The notes: generated by a model not told the origin, from the letters alone. A stretch of DNA of 44,376 nt from Clostridiaceae bacterium (GCA_012518025.1 JAAYTP010000070.1:1-44376); one strand, 5' to 3'; positions 1 to 7,664 are shown, counted from the stretch's first letter. Program-made: numbers and translations.

Positions 1-39
1 GTGAATATTTCACACATCATATATTTTAATAAAAAAGGT

Positions 40-68
40 TTGAACATCATTATCTTATACATTATAAT
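40..68 (+). promoter_or_regulatory. Sigma-A-type promoter for asd
   Basis: A -35 TTGAAC at 40-45 and a consensus -10 TATAAT at 63-68 are separated by 17 bases, upstream of the aspartate-semialdehyde dehydrogenase gene. Initiation would be near 75, giving a leader of roughly 150 bases before the start codon at 229. Confidence 0.75.
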
Positions 69-74
69 GCTATT

Positions 75-228
75 AACACACTAAAGTCCATCCAAACCTA
101 TAGGATTAAAGCACATGCGCGGCGGCATAACAGGGTACAGATATACCCCCGTGCAGCATATTTATATCAGTAAATACATCCAGCAGTATTCAAGGAACAA
201 TTATCGCAGTCAGAAAGGAGAATTGATT
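75..228 (+). promoter_or_regulatory. Long structured 5' leader of asd
   Basis: About 150 bases separate the promoter from the asd start. The stretch can fold: GGGTA at 133-137 pairs with TACCC at 144-148, enclosed by GCAC 111-114 with GTGC 151-154, and AATAC/GTATT arms lie further down. I do not recognise a known riboswitch; the conserved pieces of the lysine riboswitch, which would suit this gene, are not visible. It may be an ordinary untranslated leader. Confidence 0.3.
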
Positions 229-1314
229 ATGGCAGGAAAATTGAAGGTTGGCATTGTCGGCGGAACAGGAATGGTGGGACAACGATTTGTTGCTCTTTTG
301 GAAGACCATCCCTGGTTTGAGGTGACCACCATTGCGGCGAGCAAGAATTCCGCAGGGAAGACCTATGAGGAATCGGTTGCAAACAGGTGGAAGCTTTCTT
401 CCAAGATGCCGGAAAGGGTAAAAAACATTGTTATCAAGGATGCAGCCAGGGTCGAAGAGGTGGCCAGTGAGGTTGATTTCATCTTCTGTGCCGTCGACAT
501 GAAAAAGGATGAGATCAGGGCACTGGAGGAAGCCTATGCAAAGACCGGAACACCGGTTGTTTCGAACAATTCTGCCAACCGCTGGACTCCGGATGTCCCC
601 ATGGTGATTCCTGAGATCAATCCTGACCATATCCACGTTATCGAGGCTCAAAGAAAACGGTTGGGAACCAGCACTGGTTTTATTGCCGTTAAACCCAACT
701 GCTCCATACAGAGCTATGTACCTGCGCTCCATCCATTGATGAAATACGGTCCCGTGAAGGTTGCGGCCTGTACCTACCAGGCTATCTCTGGCGCAGGAAA
801 ATCCTTTGCCGACTGGCCGGAAATGGTTGATAACGTGATTCCGTACATAGGCGGAGAAGAAGAAAAAAGTGAACAAGAACCCCTCAAGATATGGGGAGAA
901 CTGAAGGATAGCGTTATTGCCAAGGCTGGATCGCCCCTCATCACCACCCAGTGTATTAGGGTACCGGTAAGCGATGGGCACATGGCCGCAGTTTATGCCT
1001 CCTTTGAAAAGAAGCCCTCCAAAGAAGAGATTATCGAGTTGTGGCGTTCATATGTCGGCCGTCCCCAGGAATTGGATCTTCCCAGCGCCCCCAAGCCCTT
1101 CATCAACTACTTTGAAGAGGACAACAGGCCTCAGACCAAGCTGGACCGCGATTTGGGCAATGGCATGGGAATTGCAATCGGCAGGCTTCGGGAAGACACC
1201 ATGTTCGACTATAAATTTATAAGCCTTTCCCACAATACAGTAAGAGGCGCTGCTGGAGGCGCTGTGCTCATAGCCGAGCTTCTTAAGGCTGAAGGATATA
1301 TTCAGGCAAAATAA
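229..1314 (+). CDS. asd: Aspartate-semialdehyde dehydrogenase, archaeal/eukaryal type
   Basis: This cytosolic enzyme reduces aspartyl phosphate to aspartate semialdehyde with NADPH, the branch step to lysine/diaminopimelate, threonine and methionine. The 361-residue product begins with a Rossmann dinucleotide loop (GGTGMVGQ at residues 11-18) and carries the active-site cysteine in KPNCSIQ (Cys158). The overall pattern, including the long N-terminal domain with ANRWKLSS, matches the archaeal/fungal subfamily rather than the usual bacterial one. The ATG at 229 has an AAAGGAG site 9 bases upstream; an in-frame ATG at 115 would add 38 residues with no family resemblance and has no ribosome site, so I reject it. 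The gene stands alone, with its own promoter and terminator. Confidence 0.93.
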   Translation: MAGKLKVGIVGGTGMVGQRFVALLEDHPWFEVTTIAASKNSAGKTYEESVANRWKLSSKMPERVKNIVIKDAARVEEVASEVDFIFCAVDMKKDEIRALEEAYAKTGTPVVSNNSANRWTPDVPMVIPEINPDHIHVIEAQRKRLGTSTGFIAVKPNCSIQSYVPALHPLMKYGPVKVAACTYQAISGAGKSFADWPEMVDNVIPYIGGEEEKSEQEPLKIWGELKDSVIAKAGSPLITTQCIRVPVSDGHMAAVYASFEKKPSKEEIIELWRSYVGRPQELDLPSAPKPFINYFEEDNRPQTKLDRDLGNGMGIAIGRLREDTMFDYKFISLSHNTVRGAAGGAVLIAELLKAEGYIQAK

Positions 1315-1330
1315 TGCAAGGCTTAAGTCA

Positions 1331-1356
1331 GGGCGGAGATCATACTCCGCCCTTTT
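1331..1356 (+). terminator. Intrinsic terminator after asd
   Basis: An 8-bp perfect stem (GGGCGGAG 1331-1338 with CTCCGCCC 1345-1352) with a six-base loop is followed by a short T run, 17 bases after the asd stop. Confidence 0.8.
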
Positions 1357-1455
1357 CCGTTTGAACTTAAGATTTTAATACTTCGGCAAGAATTTGATAT
1401 AATTAACTCGTCCATGTTTTATATAATGGAAGAAAGCATGCGAGGAGGTAGAATG

Positions 1456-2469
1456 ATGAGAGCACTGTTTATTGGTGGAACCGGCACTATCAGCACCGCT
1501 GTTTCCAGACTTGCGGTTGAATTGGGATGGGAACTTTATCTTCTAAACAGGGGCAATCTGTCAGAAAGGGTGCCTGATGGCGCCAGAGTCATCCAGTGCG
1601 ATATAAATCAGGAATCAGAGGTGGCTCAGCTTATTGCAGACATGACCTTTGATGTGGTGGCTGATTTTATTGCCTTCGTACCTCAGCAGATTGAACGGGA
1701 TATCCGCCTGTTCACCGGAAAGACATCACAGTTCATCTTTATAAGTTCGGCATCGGCTTACCAAAAGCCGCTTTCCCATTACAGGATCACTGAAAGTACA
1801 CCCCTTGCCAACCCTTATTGGGAGTACTCCAGAAACAAAATAGCCTGCGAAGAAAGACTTATGGCAGAATACCGCCAGAAAGGATTCCCCATCACCATCG
1901 TCCGACCCAGCCATACCTATGATGAAAGGAGTGTTCCTCTGGCCGTTCATGGACGGAAGGGAAGCTGGCAGGTCATTGATCGGATGATAAAGGGAAAGCC
2001 CGTCATCATCCATGGCGATGGATCCTCTCTGTGGACCCTAACCCACAACTCGGATTTTGCAAAAGCGTTCGTGGGTATCATGGCAAATCCTGCGGCAATA
2101 GGTGAGGCCATCCATATCACCTCGGACGAATCCCTTACCTGGGATGCCATTTATGATTCCATCGGCCGGGCATTGGGGGTTACCGTTAAAAAGGTTCATG
2201 TCGCCACAGATTTTCTCATAGCTTGCGATCCCAGGCTTACAGGCAGTCTTTTGGGAGACAAGACCCATACAGTGGTTTTTGATAACAGCAAGATCAAACG
2301 GCTGGTCCCCGGATTTACCGCAACCATGCGTTTCGACCAGGGCGTGCGGTTATGTATTGACTATTTGCTGTCCCATCCGGAGTTACAGGTTGCCGATGAT
2401 GAATTTGACCTTTTCTGCGATAAAATAATAGCCGCACAAAACGAAGCACTGAAAATTTTTCAGTCTTAG
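1456..2469 (+). CDS. NAD-dependent epimerase/dehydratase family protein (extended SDR)
   Basis: A 337-residue cytosolic short-chain dehydrogenase of the extended (nucleotide-sugar epimerase) type. The N-terminal nucleotide-binding loop GGTGTIS is at residues 7-13, and the serine-rich strand FISSASAY and the catalytic pair YSRNK follow as expected for the S-Y-K triad. The C-terminal substrate half is divergent, so the sugar or other substrate cannot be named. AGGAGG at 1443-1448 fits the second of two adjacent ATGs (1456, seven bases away) better than the first (1453). A -10 like TATAAT sits at 1398-1403 without a good -35. It lies between two terminators, so it is probably monocistronic. Similar proteins are often labelled UDP-glucose 4-epimerase-like or isoflavone-reductase-like. 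Confidence 0.85.
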   Translation: MRALFIGGTGTISTAVSRLAVELGWELYLLNRGNLSERVPDGARVIQCDINQESEVAQLIADMTFDVVADFIAFVPQQIERDIRLFTGKTSQFIFISSASAYQKPLSHYRITESTPLANPYWEYSRNKIACEERLMAEYRQKGFPITIVRPSHTYDERSVPLAVHGRKGSWQVIDRMIKGKPVIIHGDGSSLWTLTHNSDFAKAFVGIMANPAAIGEAIHITSDESLTWDAIYDSIGRALGVTVKKVHVATDFLIACDPRLTGSLLGDKTHTVVFDNSKIKRLVPGFTATMRFDQGVRLCIDYLLSHPELQVADDEFDLFCDKIIAAQNEALKIFQS

Positions 2470-2483
2470 ATCTGTAAAAACAG

Positions 2484-2510
2484 GGCCTGTCCAGCCGGAC
2501 AGGCCTTTTT
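2484..2510 (+). terminator. Intrinsic terminator after the epimerase gene
   Basis: A perfect 9-bp stem, GGCCTGTCC 2484-2492 with GGACAGGCC 2497-2505, has a four-base loop and is followed by five T residues. Confidence 0.9.
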
Positions 2511-2626
2511 CCTGCCCTTTTCCGGTACAATGCCCTAAGGGTCAAACTAACAAGCATTAGCAATCATCGTCCTCCTGCATAATATGAAGTAGGACAAACT
2601 TATCCTGGGGGAAGGGAGGCGAAAAA

Positions 2627-2911
2627 ATGGATAAATACGAACTTGATAACCTGAAAAAAACGCTTAAAACCGAAATCAAGGCAGAGCTTAAGGCAGACCT
2701 GGATCTTGTATGGGATGACGAGGATCAGACCAATAAGCAAAGGCAGTTCAACAAGCAGATCAACTATAACGTTCTGACCCAGAAGCAGTACCAGGGACAG
2801 GGACAGACAGCTGATGCTGACAATGAGGCTAAAGCGGATAGCGGGTCCGAAGCCGAGATCGAGGTCGAGGCTGGAGCAGCAGATGATAAAAAGCCGCCTA
2901 AGCTTTATTAG
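2627..2911 (+). CDS. Small acidic protein of unknown function
   Basis: A 94-residue soluble protein that I do not recognise. The N-terminal third is a charged, probably helical stretch (LKKTLKTEIKAELKADLDL), the middle is rich in Gln and Asn, and the C-terminal third is strongly acidic with alternating Glu, Ala and Asp before a PPKLY end. It has no signal peptide or membrane segment. The start is backed by a GGGAGG site at 2614-2619. It is followed by a hairpin and then by another small Gln-rich protein gene in the same orientation; the two might be expressed together. Composition of this kind occurs in spore and coat-associated proteins of Clostridia, but that is only an impression. Confidence 0.65.
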   Translation: MDKYELDNLKKTLKTEIKAELKADLDLVWDDEDQTNKQRQFNKQINYNVLTQKQYQGQGQTADADNEAKADSGSEAEIEVEAGAADDKKPPKLY

Positions 2912-2920
2912 CAAAAAACG

Positions 2921-2944
2921 AGTGGGGATTATATCCCCACTTTA
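2921..2944 (+). terminator. Hairpin after the acidic-protein gene
   Basis: A perfect 8-bp stem (AGTGGGGA 2921-2928 with TCCCCACT 2934-2941) lies just after the stop. The T tract is short, so it may attenuate rather than stop transcription into the gene at 2986. Confidence 0.55.
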
Positions 2945-2985
2945 AGCCCTCTATATTCATACGGCATAAAGAAAGGGGTGGTAAT

Positions 2986-3438
2986 ATGGAGCCTCAAAAA
3001 GCATCGCCCGATGGCATAATTAAGAACGAAAAATCTATTAAGCTGGAGAAAGACAGTATACAATACAACGCTCAGGACATGGATCAGCAGCAGCGGGTTG
3101 ATGTCAACCCCAGCCAGCAGAACACCCAGAACCTTAACATATTTATAAGGAATAGCAATGAGCTGTCAGGAAAAATAACCGGAGTAGCATTAATTGAGGG
3201 CTCTGCCGAGCGGGTTGCCAATGCGGAGATCCTCTTGTATTTCGGCTCCGAGTGCAAGTCCCCGGTTCATAAAACCAATTCGGATGCCAACGGAAATTTC
3301 AGTATAGAGGATATTCCACCCGGCTTTTACACCATCTGTTCAAAATATGATGGTGACTACTGGTATAAATCCTGCCACATCAAGGTTCTGCCAGGCCAGA
3401 AGGTGTTTGAGTCCATACGCCTTAAAAAATCCGGCTAG
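2986..3438 (+). CDS. Small protein with a carboxypeptidase-regulatory-like (CnaB-type) beta-sandwich domain
   Basis: A 150-residue protein. Residues 1-55 are polar and Gln/Asn-rich without a signal peptide. Residues 60-148 form a CarboxypepD_reg/CnaB-like fold: it opens with LSGKITGVAL, has the typical ANAEILLY strand, a TNSDANGNFSIEDIPPG hinge and YTICSKYDG, and closes with VFESIRLK. Such domains act as rigid binding or structural modules, here probably not exported by the Sec route. An AAAGGGG site at 2972-2978 supports the start. It sits 74 bases after the acidic-protein gene. The role is unknown; a structural part of a spore or coat layer is a guess from composition and the absence of an export signal. 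Confidence 0.75.
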   Translation: MEPQKASPDGIIKNEKSIKLEKDSIQYNAQDMDQQQRVDVNPSQQNTQNLNIFIRNSNELSGKITGVALIEGSAERVANAEILLYFGSECKSPVHKTNSDANGNFSIEDIPPGFYTICSKYDGDYWYKSCHIKVLPGQKVFESIRLKKSG

Positions 3439-3456
3439 GCATTTCCGGGCATAGCT

Positions 3457-3485
3457 AAAGGCTGCCTGTTAAAGACAGCCTTTTT
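3457..3485 (+). terminator. Intrinsic terminator after the CnaB-like gene
   Basis: AAAGGCTG at 3457-3464 pairs with CAGCCTTT at 3476-3483, followed by T residues. It lies in the convergent gap facing khpA and could stop transcription weakly from that side too. Confidence 0.75.
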
Positions 3486-3552
3486 GCACGGGAATATACC
3501 TCATATTTTCGACAGTTTGCCCTGATACCATGGAGTATGACACACTGCCGGA

Positions 3553-3783
3553 TTACTGGATTATCTCAACCACAACCCGTTTGTTGTCGCGTATGGCTGA
3601 GGCCTTCATAACAGTGCGAATCGCCTTGGCAATCCGCCCCTGTTTTCCAATAACCTTACCCATATCGTCTTCCGATACCTTCAGTTCCAGTATGAGAGAA
3701 TGCTCTCCCTCCACTTCGTTTACCGAAACCTCTTCCGGATTATCGACCAACGATCTGGCGATATGTTCCAGCAATTCTTTCAT
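3553..3783 (-). CDS. khpA: KH-domain RNA-binding protein KhpA (YlqC family)
   Basis: A 76-residue protein made of one type-II KH domain with the RNA-binding GxxG loop in GKVIGKQGR. Family members (KhpA/YlqC) bind RNA, usually as a dimer with KhpB, and affect cell length and small RNAs in Gram-positive bacteria. The ATG at 3783 has GTGGAGGT just upstream; an in-frame start at 3804 would add seven residues that contain this ribosome site and is rejected. It is the last gene of the ylxM-ffh-rpsP-khpA unit, 31 bases after rpsP. The rimM-trmD-rplS genes that usually follow are absent. Confidence 0.92.
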   Translation of the reverse strand: MKELLEHIARSLVDNPEEVSVNEVEGEHSLILELKVSEDDMGKVIGKQGRIAKAIRTVMKASAIRDNKRVVVEIIQ

Positions 3784-3814
3784 TGATAGTACCTCCACTT
3801 GCAAAGAGTATGGA

Positions 3815-4057
3815 TTACTCTGTCACTCCTGCTATCTTAAGCAGCTTCTTAACGGTTTCTGTAGGCTGGGCACCGGTAGAAAGCCACTTCTTAGCCTTTT
3901 CAGCATCCACTTTTATCTCTGATGGATCTGTAAGAGGATTATAGGTACCGATCTGCTCAATAAACTTGCCATCCCTTGGAGACCTGGAATCAGCAACTAC
4001 AATTCTGTAAAAAGGCTTCTTCTTTGCACCAATCCTTTTCAGTCTTATCTTAACCAT
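3815..4057 (-). CDS. rpsP: 30S ribosomal protein S16
   Basis: The 80-residue product begins [20 protein letters not shown] and contains [20 protein letters not shown], the signature of bS16, which helps fold the 16S rRNA 5' domain. Length is normal. The start at 4057 is preceded by AGGTGGTGA; the longer start at 4075 would put the ribosome site inside the gene. It is cotranscribed with ffh (57 bases upstream) and khpA. Confidence 0.97.
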   Translation of the reverse strand: MVKIRLKRIGAKKKPFYRIVVADSRSPRDGKFIEQIGTYNPLTDPSEIKVDAEKAKKWLSTGAQPTETVKKLLKIAGVTE

Positions 4058-4114
4058 AATTTCACCACCTTTCATCTGTTCAACCAGTTGTCATGTAATT
4101 CCATTTATAATAGA

Positions 4115-5458
4115 TCAGAAGGGCATTCTGAACCCTCCAAGACCTTTCATCATTTTGCCGCCCTTCTTGCCCTGGAATGCCTTAATCATCTTCCGCACAT
4201 CCTCAAACTGTTTTAAGAGCCTGTTAACATCGGTGACTGAGGTGCCGCTGCCCTTGGCAATACGCTGACGCCTGCTGGCATTTAAAACATTGGGATTGTT
4301 TCTCTCCTGCGGGGTCATGGACTGGATGATCGCCAGTGTTCTTTCCATATGTTTTTCATCCAGATCAATCCCTTTCAGGGCTTTAGCATTAACTCCGGGC
4401 AGCATGCCCAGAATCTGATTCAATGGCCCCATCTTCTTAAGCTGCTGCATCTGCTCCAGAAAATCGTCAAGTGTAAACTGCTGGGAACGCATTTTTTTCT
4501 CGAGCTCCAGCGCCTTTTTTTCATCGAAGGCCTCCTGTGCCTTTTCTATAAGGCTTAAAACATCGCCCATCCCAAGAATTCGGGAAGCCATGCGATCAGG
4601 GTAGAAGGGTTCCAGATCATTGAGTTTCTCACCCATACCCGCAAACTTAATGGGTTTTCCGGTAACTGCTCTGGTGGACAGCGCCGCTCCGCCCCTTGTA
4701 TCACCATCCAGCTTGGTCAGGATAATTCCATCTATACCCAGCTGCTCATTGAATGAGCCGGAGACATTTACCGCATCCTGGCCTGTCATGGAATCCACAA
4801 CAAGAAGTATTTCATGGGGTTTAACGTTTTGCTTGATGCGTTTTAGCTCATCCATCAGCTCGGAATCCACATGTAGACGCCCCGCCGTGTCAATGATCAC
4901 TACATCAAACTGCATAGACTTGGCGTGGGCTACAGCCTTTTTGGCAATATCCACAGGATCGTTTCCGGTACCCATTTCAAAGACGGGGATGTTCAGCTGA
5001 CTCCCCACCACCTGAAGCTGTTTGACAGCAGCCGGACGGTATACGTCGCAAGCTACAAGGAGTGGTTTCTTGCCTTCCTTGCGAAGGAGGTTGGCAAGCT
5101 TACCGCTGGTAGTGGTTTTACCAGAACCCTGCAGACCCACCATCATAAAAACAGTGGGAGGAGCCGGAGAAAAAGTGATCCTGGCCGGAGTGGTTCCCAT
5201 GAGCTTTATCAGTTCCTCATGGACAATCTTGACAACCTGTTGCCCCGGTGTAAGGCTTTCCAGGACCTCACTGCCTACGGCTCGTTCGGTGATGCTGTTT
5301 ATGAAATCCTTGACCACCTTAAAGCTGACATCCGCCTCAAGCAGCGCCAGCTTTACCTCACGCATCATAGCCTTCACATCTTTTTCGGTGATGCGTGCCT
5401 GACCCTTTATTTTTTTCATCAGGTTCTGAAGCTTTTCAGATAATCCTTCAAATACCAT
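4115..5458 (-). CDS. ffh: Signal recognition particle GTPase Ffh
   Basis: Ffh binds signal sequences as they leave the ribosome and, with 4.5S RNA and FtsY, targets them to the membrane. The 447-residue protein has the N-domain four-helix bundle (1-90), a G domain with GLQGSGKTT (108-116), DTAGR (190-194) and TKLDGD (248-253), and a methionine-rich M domain (about 325-435) ending in a Gly-Lys-rich tail. Length is typical. It starts 20 bases after ylxM, in the order known from Bacillota. Neither ftsY nor the 4.5S RNA gene is in the window. Confidence 0.98.
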   Translation of the reverse strand: MVFEGLSEKLQNLMKKIKGQARITEKDVKAMMREVKLALLEADVSFKVVKDFINSITERAVGSEVLESLTPGQQVVKIVHEELIKLMGTTPARITFSPAPPTVFMMVGLQGSGKTTTSGKLANLLRKEGKKPLLVACDVYRPAAVKQLQVVGSQLNIPVFEMGTGNDPVDIAKKAVAHAKSMQFDVVIIDTAGRLHVDSELMDELKRIKQNVKPHEILLVVDSMTGQDAVNVSGSFNEQLGIDGIILTKLDGDTRGGAALSTRAVTGKPIKFAGMGEKLNDLEPFYPDRMASRILGMGDVLSLIEKAQEAFDEKKALELEKKMRSQQFTLDDFLEQMQQLKKMGPLNQILGMLPGVNAKALKGIDLDEKHMERTLAIIQSMTPQERNNPNVLNASRRQRIAKGSGTSVTDVNRLLKQFEDVRKMIKAFQGKKGGKMMKGLGGFRMPF

Positions 5459-5478
5459 GTATCAATCCCTCAATATGC

Positions 5479-5874
5479 TTATAATGAATCCATAACCTTT
5501 CCAAGAGCCTTTACCGCCTCCTGGAAAGACTTGTTCCCCGCAGCCTGGGGAACCTCCCTCTCCACCCTGTTCAGGCAGGAAAGGGCTTTTTTCATGATCT
5601 CTTCCTGCTCCCGGAATCGTGTTGCCAGACCCAGTCGCGCTTCATAGTTTTCCAGGGCTGTCCTACCTTTGCGGATGCTGTCGTGAACTCCCTGTCTGCT
5701 GATTCCAAGCTCCTCGGCAATCTCTCCCAAGGAATAATCATCATTGTAATACAGATCTAGGATTTCATACTGGCGGGCTGTGAGAAGCTGCCCGTAAAAA
5801 TCCAGTAGCATGGAAACCTCATAAAACTGTGTGCCTTCAGCCAAAGCGGCTTCGATTTTTATATTATCCTTCAT
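5479..5874 (-). CDS. ylxM: YlxM family putative helix-turn-helix protein, SRP operon
   Basis: YlxM (UPF0122) is a sigma-region-4-like winged-helix protein encoded before ffh in Gram-positive bacteria; in streptococci it has been reported to modulate SRP. Here the 131 residues contain LTARQYEILDLYYNDDYSLG and the recognition helix EELGISRQGVHDSIRK. I chose the ATG at 5874, which has AGGAT 7-8 bases upstream, over the ATG at 5883, which overlaps that site. The protein is longer than the 110-residue B. subtilis version because of a C-terminal extension of about 35 residues. It is first in its operon and has a consensus promoter. Confidence 0.9.
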   Translation of the reverse strand: MKDNIKIEAALAEGTQFYEVSMLLDFYGQLLTARQYEILDLYYNDDYSLGEIAEELGISRQGVHDSIRKGRTALENYEARLGLATRFREQEEIMKKALSCLNRVEREVPQAAGNKSFQEAVKALGKVMDSL

Positions 5875-5917
5875 GGGTTTCATCCTGTCAAGCTTTTTTA
5901 CTTTACATGACTATTTG

Positions 5918-5946
5918 ATTATATGACCATGCATCGCCCTTGTCAA
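5918..5946 (-). promoter_or_regulatory. Consensus promoter of the ylxM-ffh-rpsP-khpA operon
   Basis: Read on the minus strand: TTGACA (5946-5941), a 17-base spacer, then TATAAT (5923-5918), both perfect matches to the vegetative consensus. It lies 44 bases ahead of the ylxM start. Confidence 0.9.
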
Positions 5947-5964
5947 GATCTGATTGATGGAAGT

Positions 5965-6133
5965 TCTCACGTCCCACCTCCAGTATTGTCATTGTGAGGA
6001 GCAACGCACGAAGCAATCCCCTAGATTGCCACGCTCCACTTCGTTCCGCTCGCAATGACACGTACCTCTATGTCATTACGAGAAGGCGAAGCCGACGAAG
6101 TAATCTCACCTTCTGGGAGAACGCTCGCAATGA
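5965..6133. repeat. Dispersed palindromic repeat, two tandem units (copy A)
   Basis: This 318-base gene-free gap (5884-6201) is mostly repeat. Unit 1 (5988-6059) is a nested palindrome: outer arms GTCATTGTGAG and CTCGCAATGAC, inner arms GCAATC and GATTGC. Unit 2 (6072-6133) begins GTCATTACGAG and ends CTCGCAATGA, with a degenerate interior. A 19-base leader, TCTCACGTCCCACCTCCAG (5965-5983), precedes unit 1. Related sequences occur at 24408-24522, 26670-26748 and 31821-31869. No coding potential or transposase is present, so it resembles a non-autonomous REP- or MITE-like element. Confidence 0.85.
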
Positions 6134-6201
6134 ATAACATATAAACCCATGGCCTGAACCATACTAATGAGGGCAGCACCAAGCCGCCTGCGAGGTGTCG
6201 G

Positions 6202-6846
6202 ATGAAAAACAGATTTCTTGGATTAGTCTATGTTATCCTCTTCTCATTGCTGGTGATTACAGCCATTACCCAGTATGCCGAAAAAGGCACCTTGGTCATA
6301 TGGATGTCCCTTGCACTGGGAGCGCTCTACCTTCTGCCGGCGATGCTTGAAAGGCTTTTAGACATCATCATCCCGCCACTACTAAAATACGTGATCCTGG
6401 CTTTTTTGTTTTTATGCTTGCACGTGGGAGGCATCATGTCTTTCTACGAGAGATTTAACGGGTGGGATAGCTTCATCCATCTGATATCAGGCTGCTTAAC
6501 TCCTGCTCTTGCCCTGTCGATGATCAATATCCTTAACAGGAATCCTATGTTCCTCAAAAACCTGTCACCCGGATTTATCTTTGTTTTCATGTTTCTCTTT
6601 GCAGCAGGTGCAAGCCTTATATGGGAGTATCTCGAACTTTTCAGCGACTCCCTTTTCGGAACCAACCATCTGAACGACACAATTTTGGATAACGGTCAGG
6701 TGGATATCGGTCTTATTGATACCATGACCGACCTTTTGTTTTCCCAGTCGGCCTCCCTGTTGACTTCGTTCTGCCTGTACCGTGCCATCAAGAAGGACAG
6801 ATGGCTGAGCATTTCAAGAATACTGATCACACGGGAAGAGAAATAA
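6202..6846 (+). CDS. Integral membrane protein, YjdF/DUF2238-like
   Basis: A 214-residue protein with about six hydrophobic helices (roughly 5-22, 30-48, 58-78, 93-110, 122-145 and 175-195). Between helices it has conserved-looking polar patterns, NGWDSFIHLISG, ASLIWEYLELFSD and VDIGLIDTMTDLLF, which match the His/Glu/Asp pattern of the YjdF-like (DUF2238) family as I remember it. The function of that family is unknown. The ATG has GAGGTG 7 bases upstream. The gene follows the repeat array directly, and the repeats may have displaced an older upstream region. Confidence 0.7.
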   Translation: MKNRFLGLVYVILFSLLVITAITQYAEKGTLVIWMSLALGALYLLPAMLERLLDIIIPPLLKYVILAFLFLCLHVGGIMSFYERFNGWDSFIHLISGCLTPALALSMINILNRNPMFLKNLSPGFIFVFMFLFAAGASLIWEYLELFSDSLFGTNHLNDTILDNGQVDIGLIDTMTDLLFSQSASLLTSFCLYRAIKKDRWLSISRILITREEK

Positions 6847-6869
6847 GACAATTGACAAATACCCCCGGG

Positions 6870-6898
6870 TTTACTTAACGGTTGCCATGCCTTATAAT
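6870..6898 (+). promoter_or_regulatory. Probable trmB promoter
   Basis: A -10 TATAAT at 6893-6898 lies 17 bases after a -35-like TTTACT at 6870-6875, 35 bases ahead of trmB. A TTGACA at 6852-6857 has no matching -10. Confidence 0.55.
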
Positions 6899-6932
6899 CA
6901 TTTAAGGAATCACGATATTACCGAGGTGTCAC

Positions 6933-7589
6933 ATGAGACTGCGAAGTATTCCTAATGCCAAAGAATTGTTACCATCCTTCAGTAATTATGTACCAGAGCC
7001 TGGCTTGTTCAAGGAGCGATGGTCATCCTTCTTTGGGAACTTCAACGAGATTCAGCTGGAGATCGGTGCCGGTAAGGGAGAGTTCATCATTACACTGGCT
7101 CAGAAAAATCCCGGGATAAACTACATTGCCGTTGAGCGGTGCCACACCATTGTTCTTAAGCTTTTGAGAAAGATACCCGAAGAAGGTTTGCGCAATCTGG
7201 CTGTAACCAGTATTGATGCTGACTTTCTGGAGGAGTTCTTAAGAGAAGGGGAAGTCGGTAAACTGTATCTGAATTTCTCTGATCCATGGCCTAAGGGACG
7301 GCATGCAAAAAGGCGCCTGACCTCTCCCAAATATTTAAGACTCTATGAGAAGATTCTTAAGGATGGCGCAACCATTGAACTTAAAACAGACAATCGAAAG
7401 TTCTTCGATTACTCTCTGGAACAATTTGAAGATTCAGCCTTCGAACTTGTTACCATAACCAATGATCTTTATAACAGTGATCTTTTGGAAGGGAATATTC
7501 CTACCGAGTATGAAACCCGTTTTCATAATTTGGGTACTCCAATAAACAAGCTCATCGCACGGCTGGACAAGAAAAAAATTCAAGCATGA
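6933..7589 (+). CDS. trmB: tRNA (guanine-N7-)-methyltransferase
   Basis: TrmB uses S-adenosylmethionine to make 7-methylguanosine at position 46 of tRNAs. The 218-residue product has the SAM-binding LEIGAGKGEFI motif (about residues 47-57), VERCHTIVLKLLRKI, and the family signature LNFSDPWPKGRHAKRRLTS. Length and motif order are normal. GAGGTG precedes the ATG. A tRNA gene follows 75 bases after the stop but has its own promoter. Confidence 0.96.
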   Translation: MRLRSIPNAKELLPSFSNYVPEPGLFKERWSSFFGNFNEIQLEIGAGKGEFIITLAQKNPGINYIAVERCHTIVLKLLRKIPEEGLRNLAVTSIDADFLEEFLREGEVGKLYLNFSDPWPKGRHAKRRLTSPKYLRLYEKILKDGATIELKTDNRKFFDYSLEQFEDSAFELVTITNDLYNSDLLEGNIPTEYETRFHNLGTPINKLIARLDKKKIQA

Positions 7590-7620
7590 ATGAACAGGAC
7601 AGCGGCTGGCAAAAGCCATA

Positions 7621-7649
7621 TTGACAATGTAACTTCTTCATTGTATACT
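7621..7649 (+). promoter_or_regulatory. tRNA-Trp promoter
   Basis: TTGACA (7621-7626), 17 bases, TATACT (7644-7649). The predicted transcription start is a few bases ahead of the tRNA 5' end at 7665. Confidence 0.85.
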
Positions 7650-7664
7650 GTTATTCGTCAACTT

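Noticed and set aside
1-13. GTGAATATTTCAC at the left edge as a Rex operator
   Set aside because: The arms are separated by three rather than four bases and the flanks are cut by the window edge.
115-228. In-frame extension of asd from an ATG at 115
   Set aside because: No ribosome site, no resemblance to the family, and a good AAAGGAG lies ahead of the ATG at 229.
190-981. Long minus-strand frame opposite asd (263 codons)
   Set aside because: Shadow of the asd coding frame, without ribosome site or plausible protein features.
5965-6133. Palindromic repeats as CRISPR
   Set aside because: Units differ in length and content, there are no regular unique spacers, and related copies are dispersed over the window.
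5965-6133. Palindromic repeats as insertion sequences
   Set aside because: No transposase reading frame lies within or near any copy; at most they are non-autonomous elements.
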